Below are positions 32,769 to 42,646 of a stretch of 64,000 nucleotides of DNA, piece by piece. A program made the translations under genes and the position numbers. Where the stretch lies: positions 16,584 through 80,583 of the forward strand of contig JAJDCM010000367.1 of NCBI GenBank assembly GCA_029260825.1. Direction: 5' to 3'. The stretch comes from Planctomycetota bacterium (GTDB taxonomy: Bacteria > Planctomycetota > JACOTG01 > JAJDCM01). The notes under the pieces were generated by a model. It did no database searches. It saw only the letters and a list, made by a program, of their open reading frames with translations, and was not told the origin of the DNA. The stretch's first letter is position 1. Every line of letters begins with the position of its first letter.

Positions 32769-35513
32769 TCAGTCGACCTTCCTCGCCGGCCGAACCCCAA
32801 GTGCGTTATACTTCAAACCCGCTGAATCATAAAACCGGGACGAGGATCTACAGCCGGAAGGAGGATCAAGAAAGCTACCACCACGCACCACAGCGTTGAT
32901 CTCCGCACCCGGAAAACTCACCTCACGCAAACCATCTCCTGGGCGAACAGGAAACGAGTAGGAACCGGATGGGTCGCGGCACCACTCGGAGACATTTCCC
33001 AGGACATCATGCAGCCCAAAAAGATTGGGACGAAACGAGCCGACCGGAGCGTGGATCACGTAGCCGTCATCGAGAGACTCCTCACAATCCAGCCCAGGGC
33101 GACGGATCTGTGCCATTCGAAATCCATCCGAAACGTTGGCGGCATTCGCAAGAGAGGAGACCTCATTGCCAGTCCACCAGCTCCCCGTGGTGGATGCCCG
33201 AGCCGAATATTCCCATTGAGCTTCCGTGGGCAGAACGAGTCGGAGTCGACCAAGAACATCGGCGCACTGGTATCGATCCACATTCTCAACCGGATGAATG
33301 AAAGAGTGTGGAGACTTGGACCGACTCCACCATTCCTCCCAGTTGTTTGCACCACAATAGCTGGGATTCTCGCCGGTCGTACGCATCCACTGGGCCTGAT
33401 TCATTTCATACTTGGAAAGAAAGAACGGGTCCAGAGTAACGGTTCGTACAGGACCCTCGTCCCCTCCAGCAAACGGATCTCGATTCGGACCTGCAGTCCG
33501 TCTCTTTACCGCTCCCATCCGGAATGATCCGCCAGGAATGAGAACAAACACGAGGCCCGTGTCCGTGTCGATCAAGATCTTTCCCGTTTCATCACGACCG
33601 GGCATCTTGCCCGACTGCAGAAGCAGGAACTCCCACAGCCCCGATTCGGAATCGCGCCCGATGGGAACCAAACCGACCTGATGGTCCATCTGCAACCCCT
33701 CGTAGGCAGGGCACTCCTCCTGGTTCGCGATGGATCGAATCGCTTCTTTCCATTCCCCCGCGTAGTCTTCGACCGACTCCTTGTAGATTGCGCTCGCTCG
33801 GTTCAATCTCTGCTGAACATCGGCAATGAGCCCAATCGCGGGATCAGGATCAACAAAGGTTTCAAGTTGAGTTACGAGTTCCGCCAGGACATCGTTAATC
33901 CACTGGGCTTCCGTGTCTTCAAACCTGTAGGAACTCGCGCCAGGAATAGGTTGCCCCGAATCCTCGGCTTGCTTGATGGCGCCCTTTCGAATCCGGCCCA
34001 GGGTTTCCCGATGCTTCTGTCGATTTGCCGCAAGGTCCTTGGCGTTTTCAAGCCAGGCCTCCATGTCATCAATTCTCTCGGGATAAGCGGGCCATAGTGA
34101 TCCGGCGGAGGAGGTAGCATCCGCCAGCCGCTTCGCGTCGGAAAGCTGAAGGATCTCCTTTTTCTGTGCGCGCTCCCGCTCTTCTGCTCTTTCTGCAGCC
34201 TCGCGCGCTTCTCTCTCCTTGGCTTCCGCCTCCTGAGCACGAATTCTCTCCTGATCAGCCAGAGACCAGCCTTCTTTTGCTTCCGCCTCTCGACGCTCCG
34301 CGAGGGAGCGCGCCTCCTGGGCATCGACAGTTGCCGAAGCGGCTCGAAAGTAAAAAACCGTAGCTGTGATTCCTCCCGCAACGACGACCAACAGGATCGC
34401 CGCGATGCTACTCACCAGGCCAGCGTTCTTCTTCACGAACTTCTTGATGCGGTAGCCCCCGCTGGGAGGGCCCGCAGAAACAGGTTCGTCATTGAGATGA
34501 CGTTGAATGTCGGCGGCCAGGTCGGATGCGGTGGCATAGCGGCGGGTTCGGTCCTTCTCCAGCGCTTTCATTGTGATCCAGTCCAGATCACCTTTAAGAC
34601 GGCGAACCAGCGCATGCCCACTCACCTGACAGCGAGATGACGCAACGGACGTCAGGCTTTCCTCAGATCCGATCTTCGTGCTCGGTTTCTTGGGCTCTTC
34701 CTCCCAGAGTCGTCTTCGCACCGCATCCACCGCGCCTCGGGGCTCCTGGGTTGGATGCGGCGTCATCTCAAGAGGAAGAGAACCCACGAGAAGCTGGTAG
34801 AGGATGACACCCAGCGAATAGATGTCGGTTCTCGTGTCAATGTCGAGAGTTGTCGGGTCGGCCTGCTCCGGACTCATGTAATCCGGAGTTCCCATCATCA
34901 CGCCGATTGATGTGACACATGTCTTGTCTGTCAACCGGTGCCCTCCGATGGCCTTTGCAAGACCAAAGTCGATGATCTTCGGGATGGGCCGGTTGTCTTC
35001 TTCCGAGACGATGATGTTGGAGGGTTTGAGATCCCGATGAATGATTGCCTTTTGATGAGCGTGCTGGACGCCAAGGCAGATGTCCCGGAACAACTCCAGG
35101 CGCTCCCGGATCCGGAGCTTCTGCCGATCGCAATGCTCGATGAAAGGGATTCCCTTCACGTACTCCATGGCGAAATACGGCCGTCCATCCCGGGTAGCAC
35201 CGGCAAGAAGAATCCGAGAAATATTGGGGTGGCTCATCAGGGCCAGTGCCTGTCTCTCCGATTCAAACCTGGCGATGACCGATTCGGTGTCCATGCCGGC
35301 TCTTATGACTTTGAGCGCGACCTTTTGCCGAACCGGTTCTTGCTGCTCGGCAAGATAAACGGTCCCCATCCCACCTTCACCGATCGTGGAAAGGATCTTG
35401 TAAGGACCGATGGTCTCGTGAGTCGGGTGTGGAGTGCGAGTAAAACCCGGTTCCTCGTCGGAAAACCGGGTTGGTTCCTCCGAATCGCCGAAGGAAAAGT
35501 CGTCGTTCATCAT
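32769..35513 (-). CDS. Ser/Thr protein kinase fused to a formylglycine-enzyme-like domain (second copy)
   Basis: I take the ATG at 35513 (AGGGG upstream), giving 914 residues; upstream in-frame codons are unlikely to be translated. A kinase domain (about residues 36-350) has [14 protein letters not shown] with K68, HRDLKPSN and DFG. Next come a transmembrane helix, a long Glu/Arg-rich coiled coil, and the same linker type as the kinase at 17902 (SESGLWEF, then a PGG module). The C-terminal FGE-like domain has [13 protein letters not shown] and [13 protein letters not shown]. It ends with VRGGSF and a single Cys in SGCRSSSR, so it lacks the FGE active Cys pair. It is likely a membrane sensor kinase. 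Confidence 0.9.
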   Translation of the reverse strand: MMNDDFSFGDSEEPTRFSDEEPGFTRTPHPTHETIGPYKILSTIGEGGMGTVYLAEQQEPVRQKVALKVIRAGMDTESVIARFESERQALALMSHPNISRILLAGATRDGRPYFAMEYVKGIPFIEHCDRQKLRIRERLELFRDICLGVQHAHQKAIIHRDLKPSNIIVSEEDNRPIPKIIDFGLAKAIGGHRLTDKTCVTSIGVMMGTPDYMSPEQADPTTLDIDTRTDIYSLGVILYQLLVGSLPLEMTPHPTQEPRGAVDAVRRRLWEEEPKKPSTKIGSEESLTSVASSRCQVSGHALVRRLKGDLDWITMKALEKDRTRRYATASDLAADIQRHLNDEPVSAGPPSGGYRIKKFVKKNAGLVSSIAAILLVVVAGGITATVFYFRAASATVDAQEARSLAERREAEAKEGWSLADQERIRAQEAEAKEREAREAAERAEERERAQKKEILQLSDAKRLADATSSAGSLWPAYPERIDDMEAWLENAKDLAANRQKHRETLGRIRKGAIKQAEDSGQPIPGASSYRFEDTEAQWINDVLAELVTQLETFVDPDPAIGLIADVQQRLNRASAIYKESVEDYAGEWKEAIRSIANQEECPAYEGLQMDHQVGLVPIGRDSESGLWEFLLLQSGKMPGRDETGKILIDTDTGLVFVLIPGGSFRMGAVKRRTAGPNRDPFAGGDEGPVRTVTLDPFFLSKYEMNQAQWMRTTGENPSYCGANNWEEWWSRSKSPHSFIHPVENVDRYQCADVLGRLRLVLPTEAQWEYSARASTTGSWWTGNEVSSLANAANVSDGFRMAQIRRPGLDCEESLDDGYVIHAPVGSFRPNLFGLHDVLGNVSEWCRDPSGSYSFPVRPGDGLREVSFPGAEINAVVRGGSFLDPPSGCRSSSRFYDSAGLKYNALGVRPARKVD

Positions 35514-35691
35514 TCTTGTTTTGGCCCCTGGAGAGTTTTCTCTCTCCCAATGATAGGGGGCCAAAAGGCCGCTTGCAAGCCTCCCTCCCATTCGCACGGT
35601 CGGTACCAGACGTAGGGCCACCAAATCGGGGGCGTGTCATCCCCCGCGGAGCATCCGGTCGATCCGAGGATTCGGATCCCAAGACATCCTT

Positions 35692-36408
35692 CTACTGCCG
35701 GTTTCCTGCGGCAGGATGACTCATGCTCGAAGCAGAACCCTCGAGGGGGACAAACTGCAGTGGCGGCAGAGCGATTCTCGTCTTCTCCAGCTCCTCACCG
35801 GATAGAAACACCCGGATCAAGCGCCAGGCCTCGGGGAGGCTCATCCAGGTTTCGTGACCGGCGCCATCAATGATCAAGTGGGTTGATTCTGAAAACCCCC
35901 AGCGCACCTCCTCAGCCTGAAAAGGTGGTGTGTTGCAGTCGAGAGTACCGCTGATGAAACGAGTGGGGGCCGATGAGATGACCGGAGCACGAAAGCCGTC
36001 ACCAAGATCTGGCGCATTCCAGAGCGCATCGACTTTGGCGTATTCAAGATTGACCGCCGACCCCAGGAGGCTCGCTCTCTCTTCGAAAGCAATCCGGCTT
36101 GCCCGTTCCTTTGTCACCCCGGATGCACCGTCCATGACAAACAACAGGCCAGAAAGAAACGGTAGCTGTCCAAGCCTCCTGGTAACAAACCACTGCAAAA
36201 CAGACGAATCTCACTGATCAATCGAGTGGAGCAAAAGGGGAAACACGGGTAGATCGGATCGATCCCCCAGATCGGCCATCATCAAGAACAGCAGACCGAA
36301 AGAACCAACAGGAACAACCACGCTACGGCGAGTTCTCGGCTGGACGATCTTCACTGGCATCGGTTCTTTATTGAGCTTCGACAGTACACGACGTAGCAAG
36401 GGAAGTCA
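35692..36408 (-). pseudogene. Decayed alpha/beta hydrolase (TAP-like C-terminal half)
   Basis: Reading the minus strand from 36408, the frame encodes the second half of a tripeptidyl-aminopeptidase-like hydrolase: VPVGSFGLLFLMMADLGD, DLPVFPLLLHSIDQ, then a TGA at 36213-36211, then continuation in the same frame with SVLQWFV, MDGASGV, RFISGTLDCNTP and IIDGAGHETW. Related proteins have Gly-Asp where the stop occurs, consistent with a GGA-to-TGA change. The N-terminal half with the nucleophile Ser is missing; another stop lies just before 36408 and the TetR gene abuts it. I conclude a truncated, interrupted gene. Confidence 0.8.
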
Positions 36409-36410
36409 GA

Positions 36411-37154
36411 TCACTTTTTCTTGCGCTCGCGACGAGTCGAGGGTCGCTTCGATCGAGCCTTGAGTGGAACCGGCGCCTCCATCGGAACCCCCAGATAGAG
36501 GACCAGCGCACGAGTCATCTCTTGCACCAGAGCCTCGTCACCGGACACAACGGACTCTGCATGAGGAGCGTTTCCAAATAGGATCTTTTCTCGACAGGCA
36601 GAGATAACAAAGAACAACCCCATTTCGACCGCTCGCTCGGGGTCGGGGTGTTCAATCTCGCCTCGCTTTTCCAGAAGAACCTCAACAACTCCACGATGCA
36701 GACGCGTTCGAGCCGATCGGATTGCGGGAGAAATCTCCTTCGGCCGTTGCCTGGCAAATGCGGTGACTGCTCTCATCAACCCGCGGCGCTGGCGATAGCT
36801 CCGCACGGTCCGGCCAACAAGCCGCTCGGCGCGCTCGACCAGACTCAACCCGACCCACAACTCAGGAGCGAGGACTTCCTCCATTTGCTCGGTGAGAGTC
36901 TTGTCGTACCTTTCATAGAGAGCGGGAAGAAGCGACTCCTTCTGAGGAAAGCGGGTGTAGAACGCCCCCACGGAGGTCGCGGCCGCGCGAACCACATCGG
37001 CGATGGTGATGTCCTCAAAGAGCTTCTCTTCAAGAAGCACTTCCATGGCATCAAGAATGCGCAGAAGAGTACGCCGACTTCTCTCCTGGCGTGGCGGGCG
37101 GACACCAGCGAGGTTAGCCTCGGGCACCAAAGGAGAAGCGGCGGAGACGTGCAT
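36411..37154 (-). CDS. TetR/AcrR-family transcriptional regulator
   Basis: This 247-residue protein has a TetR N-terminal domain with SRRTLLRILDAMEVLL, ITIADVVRAAATSVGAFYTRFPQKESLL (helix-turn-helix) and a helical ligand-binding C-terminus. It ends with a very basic tail (RSKRPSTRRERKKK). Upstream, a 28-bp palindrome at 37171-37198 is a good operator candidate for autoregulation. The neighbour on that side is the cytochrome oxidase operon, which might be a second target. The ligand is unknown. Confidence 0.88.
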   Translation of the reverse strand: MHVSAASPLVPEANLAGVRPPRQERSRRTLLRILDAMEVLLEEKLFEDITIADVVRAAATSVGAFYTRFPQKESLLPALYERYDKTLTEQMEEVLAPELWVGLSLVERAERLVGRTVRSYRQRRGLMRAVTAFARQRPKEISPAIRSARTRLHRGVVEVLLEKRGEIEHPDPERAVEMGLFFVISACREKILFGNAPHAESVVSGDEALVQEMTRALVLYLGVPMEAPVPLKARSKRPSTRRERKKK

Positions 37155-37170
37155 GGCGATACTCTCATTT

Positions 37171-37198
37171 CAGAATCAGAATCTTGATTCTGATTCTG
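37171..37198. promoter_or_regulatory. 28-bp palindrome, probable TetR operator
   Basis: Two 13-base arms, CAGAATCAGAATC and GATTCTGATTCTG, are separated by TT. The arms are perfectly complementary and internally repeat GAATC. The site is 17 bp upstream of the TetR start and 90 bp upstream of the cytochrome oxidase subunit II gene. Confidence 0.75.
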
Positions 37199-37287
37199 GC
37201 GAAAACAGACCGCTTTGTCAAACCTCGTCCCGGGTCCTGCTCAGGACTTTTTTTTTGGAATTTCAAGCGTAGAATTGATACCTATAC

Positions 37288-38121
37288 ATGACAATCGGAT
37301 CTTTAATTAGCTTATTGTTTCTTCGACCCATGACCCTTCGGAAATTCGCGATGCCCTACCCAACTCGAGCATCTGCCGACGCTCATCTGATCGACGACCT
37401 CTTCAACCTTGCCATCATCTCGACAAGCATTGCCTTCCTGATCGTCCTTGCCATGCTCACCTATTTCGTGATCGTGGGAATTCGACGCTCCCGGGGACAC
37501 TACACCCACGGTACGTCCAAGCAGGCCTACATCTTCACCGCTCTTTTCGCCATCGTCGTCTTCATCGGACTAGACGTGAACCTCGCCTACTTCGACCAAA
37601 AAGCCTACGGCGTCGTGTTCAGCCGCGTTCCCGAGCCCAAGAACAACCTGGTCGTCCAGGTCTTCGCCAAGCAGTTCGAGTGGAACTTTCGGTACGCAGG
37701 AACGGATGAAAAATTCGGAACCGACGACGACATCATGACCGTCAACCAGCTCGTCGTTCCCACCAAAACGGACGTCATCCTGAAGATGCAGAGCCTGGAC
37801 GTCGTGCACTGTCTTTTCCTGCCGTCCCTCCGGATGAAGCAGGACGTCCTACCAGGCATGACGGTTTCTCTGATCTTTCAAGCCAACCTGACCACCAAGG
37901 CCGAGAAAGAGCGAAGGAACGATCCAGAGTGGGTCTTCGAGATCGCGTGCGCCGAGTTCTGCGGCCTGAATCACAGCGATATGAAAGGGAAGTTCCTCAT
38001 CCTCGAAAAAGACGAGTACACAACCTGGGAAGAAGAGCAGTCGATCGCGGCCGCTGACTTCGTCGCACCCGAAGTCTGGGAGCACTGGATGGACGGCAAC
38101 AGCGAGGAGAAAAGCGAATGA
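37288..38121 (+). CDS. coxB: Cytochrome c oxidase subunit II
   Basis: This 277-residue protein has two transmembrane helices near the N-terminus and a periplasmic cupredoxin domain. The binuclear CuA site is CAEFCGLNHSDM near the C-terminus, with the upstream His in LDVVHCLFLPS and the W-containing FEWNFRYAG segment for electron entry. No fused cytochrome c domain is present, so a soluble or separate cytochrome should donate electrons. The stop overlaps the subunit I start by 4 bp (ATGA). A later in-frame ATG at 37330 is an alternative start. Confidence 0.93.
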   Translation: MTIGSLISLLFLRPMTLRKFAMPYPTRASADAHLIDDLFNLAIISTSIAFLIVLAMLTYFVIVGIRRSRGHYTHGTSKQAYIFTALFAIVVFIGLDVNLAYFDQKAYGVVFSRVPEPKNNLVVQVFAKQFEWNFRYAGTDEKFGTDDDIMTVNQLVVPTKTDVILKMQSLDVVHCLFLPSLRMKQDVLPGMTVSLIFQANLTTKAEKERRNDPEWVFEIACAEFCGLNHSDMKGKFLILEKDEYTTWEEEQSIAAADFVAPEVWEHWMDGNSEEKSE

Positions 38122-39854
38122 GTGGCGACGTCGATCCGAAACCGGGGTTCATACGGACCTATGTTTTCTCTACCGACCACAAGATGATTGCCAAGCAGTA
38201 CCTATTCCTGGGCATCTTCTATTTGCTAATAGCCGGTTTGTTCGCGGTTCAAATTCGCATGCAGCTGGCCCATCCCGACGCCGAGGCTCCACTGATTGGA
38301 AAGGCGCTTTGGCCTCAAACGGACGGAAAGATGCCTCCTGAGTTTTACAATATGCTCTTTACCATGCATGGATCACTCATGGTGTTCTTCGCGATCACCC
38401 CCATCGTGATCGGAGCCTTTGGTAATTTCGTCATTCCGTTGCAGATCGGGGCCAAAGACATGGCCTTCCCAATCCTGAACATGCTGTCCTTCTGGGTGAT
38501 GTTCATCGGAGGGATCGTCATGGCCGCGTCGTTCTTCGTCCCCCATGGCGCAGCCACCGCTGGCTGGACAGCTTATGCCTCTCTTTCGTCCAGCTCGGAA
38601 GTCACATCCCCCATCTTGGGTCATGGTCAAACATTCTGGCTTCTCGGAATCGCGTTTGCCGGCACATCATCCCTCATGGGAGGCATCAACTATATTGTTA
38701 CCGTGCTCAACTTCCGATGCCGCGGAATGAAACTGCTGAGAATGCCTCTTACTACTTGGGGGCTCTTTTTTACGGCAATCCTAAACGTCCTTTGGGTTCC
38801 AGTTGTGGCTGCCGCCTTGTTCATGGTCCTCGTCGATCGCCTCTTTGGAACTTCTTTCTTCATGGCGGGCCCCCTTGCATCGGTGGAGGGCGGTCAACCC
38901 CTTCTCTACCAGCACCTCTTCTGGGGATTCGGCCATCCCGAGGTCTACATTCTCATTCTTCCCGTCTGGGGACTCGTCGGGGATCTGCTCTCGGTGTTCT
39001 CGCGAAAGCCGGCGTTCGGATACAAAGCGACGGTTTACTCCATGGCCACAATCGTCATCCTCAGCCAGATCGTGTGGGGACATCACCTGTTCACATCGGG
39101 CATGAATCCACTACTTGGCCATGTTTTTGTGTTTCTCACCATCACGATCAGCGTTCCCACTTCCATCTTCTTTCTGAACTGGCTGGCAACTCTGTGGCGA
39201 GGAGCCATTCGACTGACCGAGCCGATGCTCTATGCTCTTGGCATCGTCTTTGTGTTCTGTATCGGCGGCCTCACCGGGCTCTTCAACGCACTCCAAGCTC
39301 TGGACATCTACGTCCACGACACCTATTTCGTTGTCGGGCACTTCCATTACACACTCGCCGCAAGCGTTCTGTTCGGGGTCTTCGCCGGGATCCACTACTG
39401 GTTCCCCAAGATGTTCGGTCGCAACATGAATGCAAGGATGGCCAAGGTTCACTTCTGTCTCACGTTTATCTTTCTCAACTGCGTGTTCTTTTCCATGATG
39501 TACGTGGGTGCGGGCGGTCACATGCGACGCATCTCCGACCCGACGACCTATACCTTCCTAAAAGACTTCCAGGTCTGGAATCGTTTCATGGGCTATTCAA
39601 CTTTGGCCCTGGCTGCAGCTCAGCTTCTTTTCGCGTGGAACTTTTTTCACAGCCTATTCTTTGGCAAGAAAGCGCAACAGAATCCTTGGCAGGCGAACAC
39701 TCTCGAGTGGTCTGCACCAACACCTCCTCCTCACGGCAACTTTCTCTCTCCTCCCAAGGTCGCCCGAGGTCCGTACGAGTTCAACTCTCCCCTCTCCGGT
39801 GACCGAGACTGGCTCATGCAAGACGACCCAGCTGCAACGGCGTCAGACTCCTGA
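38118..39854 (+). CDS. coxA: Cytochrome c oxidase subunit I (haem-copper, A-type)
   Basis: This 578-residue membrane protein carries the haem-copper centre. It has the low-spin haem His in FTMHGSLMVFF, the CuB His and cross-linked Tyr in GHPEVYILILPVWG, HH in IVWGHHLFTSGM, and haem a3/a ligands in DTYFVVGHFHYTL. The HPEVY Tyr marks the A family (aa3-type, proton pumping). It overlaps coxB and is followed by coxC nine bases later. The complex reduces oxygen to water at the inner membrane. Confidence 0.96.
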   Translation: MSGDVDPKPGFIRTYVFSTDHKMIAKQYLFLGIFYLLIAGLFAVQIRMQLAHPDAEAPLIGKALWPQTDGKMPPEFYNMLFTMHGSLMVFFAITPIVIGAFGNFVIPLQIGAKDMAFPILNMLSFWVMFIGGIVMAASFFVPHGAATAGWTAYASLSSSSEVTSPILGHGQTFWLLGIAFAGTSSLMGGINYIVTVLNFRCRGMKLLRMPLTTWGLFFTAILNVLWVPVVAAALFMVLVDRLFGTSFFMAGPLASVEGGQPLLYQHLFWGFGHPEVYILILPVWGLVGDLLSVFSRKPAFGYKATVYSMATIVILSQIVWGHHLFTSGMNPLLGHVFVFLTITISVPTSIFFLNWLATLWRGAIRLTEPMLYALGIVFVFCIGGLTGLFNALQALDIYVHDTYFVVGHFHYTLAASVLFGVFAGIHYWFPKMFGRNMNARMAKVHFCLTFIFLNCVFFSMMYVGAGGHMRRISDPTTYTFLKDFQVWNRFMGYSTLALAAAQLLFAWNFFHSLFFGKKAQQNPWQANTLEWSAPTPPPHGNFLSPPKVARGPYEFNSPLSGDRDWLMQDDPAATASDS

Positions 39855-39863
39855 AAGGAAACG

Positions 39864-40457
39864 ATGGAAGCAACTTCAAGCATCGACCCCGAGCTCGAAT
39901 TCACCTCCACCGGAGTCAATAGCTCCAAACTTGGAATGTGGATTTTCCTCGCTTCCGAGGTCATGTTCTTTACCGGGCTCATTGGAAGCTACATCGTCCT
40001 TCGCCTCGGAAGCGATACCTGGCCGGATCCCTCCCAGCATCTCGCCACATCGGTCCTCGCCATCAACACCTTTGTCTTGATCTGCTCCAGCCTGTCCATG
40101 GTGCTCGGGCTTCAGGCAATCTCTCAGGGCGACCAGAAGAAGCTCACGAAGTACTTGTTGATAACTATTCTTCTGGGGACCACATTCCTCGTCATCAAGG
40201 TCGCGGACTACGTCCACATGATCCACAACAACTTCACGATCACAAGCAGCCTCTTTGGATCCTGCTACTACTTCCTGACCGGATTCCATGGCCTGCATGT
40301 GGCCGGGGGTATCGTTACCCTGGTGGTCGTCCTCATCATGGCAAAGAAGGGACGATTCTCCAAAAGCCATTACGACATGGTTGAGTGCACCGGCCTTTAC
40401 TGGCACTTTGTGGACCTTGTTTGGATCATCCTTTTCGCAATCCTTTGTCTGGTGTGA
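39864..40457 (+). CDS. coxC: Cytochrome c oxidase subunit III
   Basis: This 197-residue protein has five predicted transmembrane segments. Subunit III motifs include LGMWIFLASEVMFFTGLI, the GFHGLHVAGG segment and YWHFVDLVWIILF near the end. It is a shorter, five-helix form lacking the first two helices of the seven-helix versions. AGGAAACG precedes the ATG. It stabilises the subunit I proton uptake path in known oxidases. Confidence 0.94.
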   Translation: MEATSSIDPELEFTSTGVNSSKLGMWIFLASEVMFFTGLIGSYIVLRLGSDTWPDPSQHLATSVLAINTFVLICSSLSMVLGLQAISQGDQKKLTKYLLITILLGTTFLVIKVADYVHMIHNNFTITSSLFGSCYYFLTGFHGLHVAGGIVTLVVVLIMAKKGRFSKSHYDMVECTGLYWHFVDLVWIILFAILCLV

Positions 40458-40459
40458 TC

Positions 40460-40750
40460 ATGAGCACAGCCCCTACCTCGTCGAGCTTCAGCCCACTCAA
40501 AGTGTTTGCCTGGCTCACCATCTTGACCGTTCTTGAAATCGGACTGACCTATGTCGATCTCTCCAAACCGACTCTAGCCGCAGGACTGATTCTGTCCGCG
40601 ATCGCAAAAGCAATCCTCGTGGCCCTCTACTTCATGCATATGAAGTTCGAAGGAAAATTGATCTGGGGCATGGTGGTCGCAAGCATCTTTGTTGGGGTAA
40701 TCTTCCTGGTCGGACTGGTGCCCGACATAGTAGTCGGATACTGGAGGTAA
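40460..40750 (+). CDS. Cytochrome c oxidase subunit IV-like protein
   Basis: This 96-residue protein has three hydrophobic helices (KVFAWLTILTVLEIGL, LILSAIAKAILVALYFMHMKF and IFVGVIFLVGLV). The AKAILVALYFMHMKFE segment is typical of the prokaryotic cytochrome c oxidase subunit IV/CyoD-type family. The ATG at 40460 is two bases after the coxC stop, so the genes are translationally coupled. Confidence 0.88.
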   Translation: MSTAPTSSSFSPLKVFAWLTILTVLEIGLTYVDLSKPTLAAGLILSAIAKAILVALYFMHMKFEGKLIWGMVVASIFVGVIFLVGLVPDIVVGYWR

Positions 40751-40755
40751 CGTTC

Positions 40756-41025
40756 TTGCGAATCCCGACAGTACTCAAGCTGGTCGCCACCAGCCTACTG
40801 CTTGCCATGCTGTGGGCTGCGGTTGGGGATGCTCAGTGCTCGATGTGCAAAGAAAGCCTGGCCTCAGGCGGGAAAGGCGGACTCTTGCTCGGATTCAAGC
40901 TGAGCGTGGCCTTACTCCTTGCCGTGCCATTCACCATGGTTAGTCTTGCCATCTTGATTCTAGCTCGCTCGTGCCGCCGCCAGAAACGACGTCAACAAGA
41001 AGCTCTCCTGGCTCGGAACCGCTAG
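40756..41025 (+). CDS. Small membrane protein with CxxC motif, end of oxidase operon
   Basis: This 89-residue protein starts at TTG (40756), five bases after the subunit IV stop, with GGAGGTAACG just before. It has a signal-anchor helix, then CSMCKESLASGGKGG, then a second transmembrane helix and a basic tail. Similar short proteins with a C-x-M-C motif next to oxidase or respiratory genes are known but not characterised. The periplasmic-side CxxC could bind copper or haem or act in thiol chemistry during oxidase assembly; this is inference. Confidence 0.7.
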   Translation: MRIPTVLKLVATSLLLAMLWAAVGDAQCSMCKESLASGGKGGLLLGFKLSVALLLAVPFTMVSLAILILARSCRRQKRRQQEALLARNR

Positions 41026-41062
41026 CGCGGTGAGTCGGAGCGATCAAAAATCGAGACTAAGA

Positions 41063-41482
41063 CTAAGCCCCCCTCCTTTTTTTGGCATCGAATTCCGCCA
41101 CCTTCGACAAAGTCATTGCCTTCAAGAACGTGACCTGCTTCTCGCGATGGCTTACCCAAAACTCATGGGCGGGACACGCTCTTTCATCCGAGCACTCTGA
41201 AGTCCGAAGCATGCAAATCTTGTTGACGATCGCATCGTCCAGGGCGACGCTAATATCGAAGAGAGATAGCTTCGACGGATCGCGCTTCAGCCGGATCCCA
41301 CCCCCGACTCCCCTCTGACTGACAACGATCCCTTTCAACGCGAGGCGATGCATGATCTTCGCCAGATAGGGAACAGGAAGATCGGTTTCCTCAGCAATTG
41401 TCTTGATGACAACGGGATCACCACCGACTCCAACCAAATAGGAAAGAGCCTTGACCGCATATCCGACTGACAGCCCCAGCAT
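41063..41482 (-). CDS. Rrf2-family regulator with probable Fe-S Cys triad
   Basis: This 139-residue protein has a winged helix (YAVKALSYLVGVG, IKTIAEETDLPVPYLAKIMHRLALKGIVVSQRG in part) with the GGIRL wing typical of Rrf2. C90, C97 and C103 form a C-x6-C-x5-C triad, close to the [2Fe-2S]/[4Fe-4S]-binding loops of IscR, NsrR and RirA. It should therefore sense Fe-S status, iron or nitric oxide. It is convergent with the cytochrome oxidase operon (37-bp gap). An AAGGGG lies before the start. Its targets are unknown. Confidence 0.88.
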   Translation of the reverse strand: MLGLSVGYAVKALSYLVGVGGDPVVIKTIAEETDLPVPYLAKIMHRLALKGIVVSQRGVGGGIRLKRDPSKLSLFDISVALDDAIVNKICMLRTSECSDERACPAHEFWVSHREKQVTFLKAMTLSKVAEFDAKKRRGA

Positions 41483-41700
41483 AGGCTACCCCTTGCGACT
41501 TCAGGGTTGAAGCCTCCCAAAGACATCCAGCGCTCCAGGATACAATCGTGTCGGTCCGCGAGAAGCTTCGCGACCATGGGTGCTGAGACTATCAGCGACG
41601 CTGGCCAAAATCCAGACAGTTTACGTCATTGAAGCCGGTACATCGTTGCGGTCTTCAGTCGAGCACCCTGACGGATTCGCTAAGCCGATCAATCGACCAG

Positions 41701-42646
41701 CTATTCCTCCCGAAGATACCCCAGCTCGCTCAACCGATCCCTGACCTCTTTGGAGAGCAGCACTTGATCAGCCTTTTCCTGGTGAAACCCCGTTCGCTTC
41801 ACCAGCTGAGAGAAAAACTCGGCAGTTTCCCTCTCAGCTCTGGACAGATCCTGCAGCTCCCCCGGGTCCTTGCGTAGATCGTAGAGGTATTCGCGCCGGA
41901 CATCCTCTTCACCGGTCAAATATCCAAACCCCGCCCAACGGATATACCTCCAGGAGTCGCTGCGTACCGAGGTTTCGTCGACACCTGCCGGAAGGTCTCT
42001 TCGGCTAATCGCCATCAGCCTCTCCTCGAACTCACCGGAGTGAATAAGAGGCAAGAGCGAAACACCCTCCACATTCTCAGGAATGACAATGTCGACCATT
42101 TCCAGCAGTGTCGGCATGATATCCAGGCCCCGGACTTGCCGTCCGATCCGCTTTCCCCGAAGCGATTCGCCAGGAGGCTTGATCAACAAGGGGACACGAA
42201 GTAACTCGTCGTGCAGAGTGTCTGCGTGCCTGCCAATAGCCCCGTGCTCGTTGAACTCCTCGCCGTGATCCGACGTGAACACGATCACGGTGTCCTGATA
42301 GACGTTCTTTTCACGCAAGTAGGAAATCAACGCTCCGAAGGCTTCGTCCATTCCTCGCACTTCGGCGTCGTAGGAGCGAACGATATGAGCGAGATCTCCT
42401 GGTCCTAAGTCAATCTTTGGCTGGACGATGCCGTTGAGCCGATCTAGATACTCCACCGAAATATTCAGAGGCAATGACCAGATGGTCGTATCGGAGCGTA
42501 TCGATTGAAATCAGAATGACATTGGGTCGAAAACTGAATTGACACTCAGTCCTGGCCAGGATGATGACCCCGCCCCCGAGGAAAGCACCGAAGATCAAAA
42601 TAGCAGCGACTATCTTACTCCGACCTTCAGGTGGTTCCACCTTCAC
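41701..42646 (-). pseudogene. Sulfatase pseudogene with internal deletion and frameshift
   Basis: The frame starting at 42646 encodes a membrane/signal segment (IVAAILIFGAFLGGGVIILA) and the sulfatase opening RPNVILISIDTLRYDHL, then loses similarity. A different frame, from about 42474 to 41701, encodes the sulfatase C-terminal half, with VIVFTSDHGEEFNEHGAIGR and later DIMPTLLEMVDI. The roughly 200 residues between, including the CxPSR catalytic motif, are absent. The two halves meet within about 30 bp, so a deletion with frame change is the simplest explanation. Confidence 0.8.
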
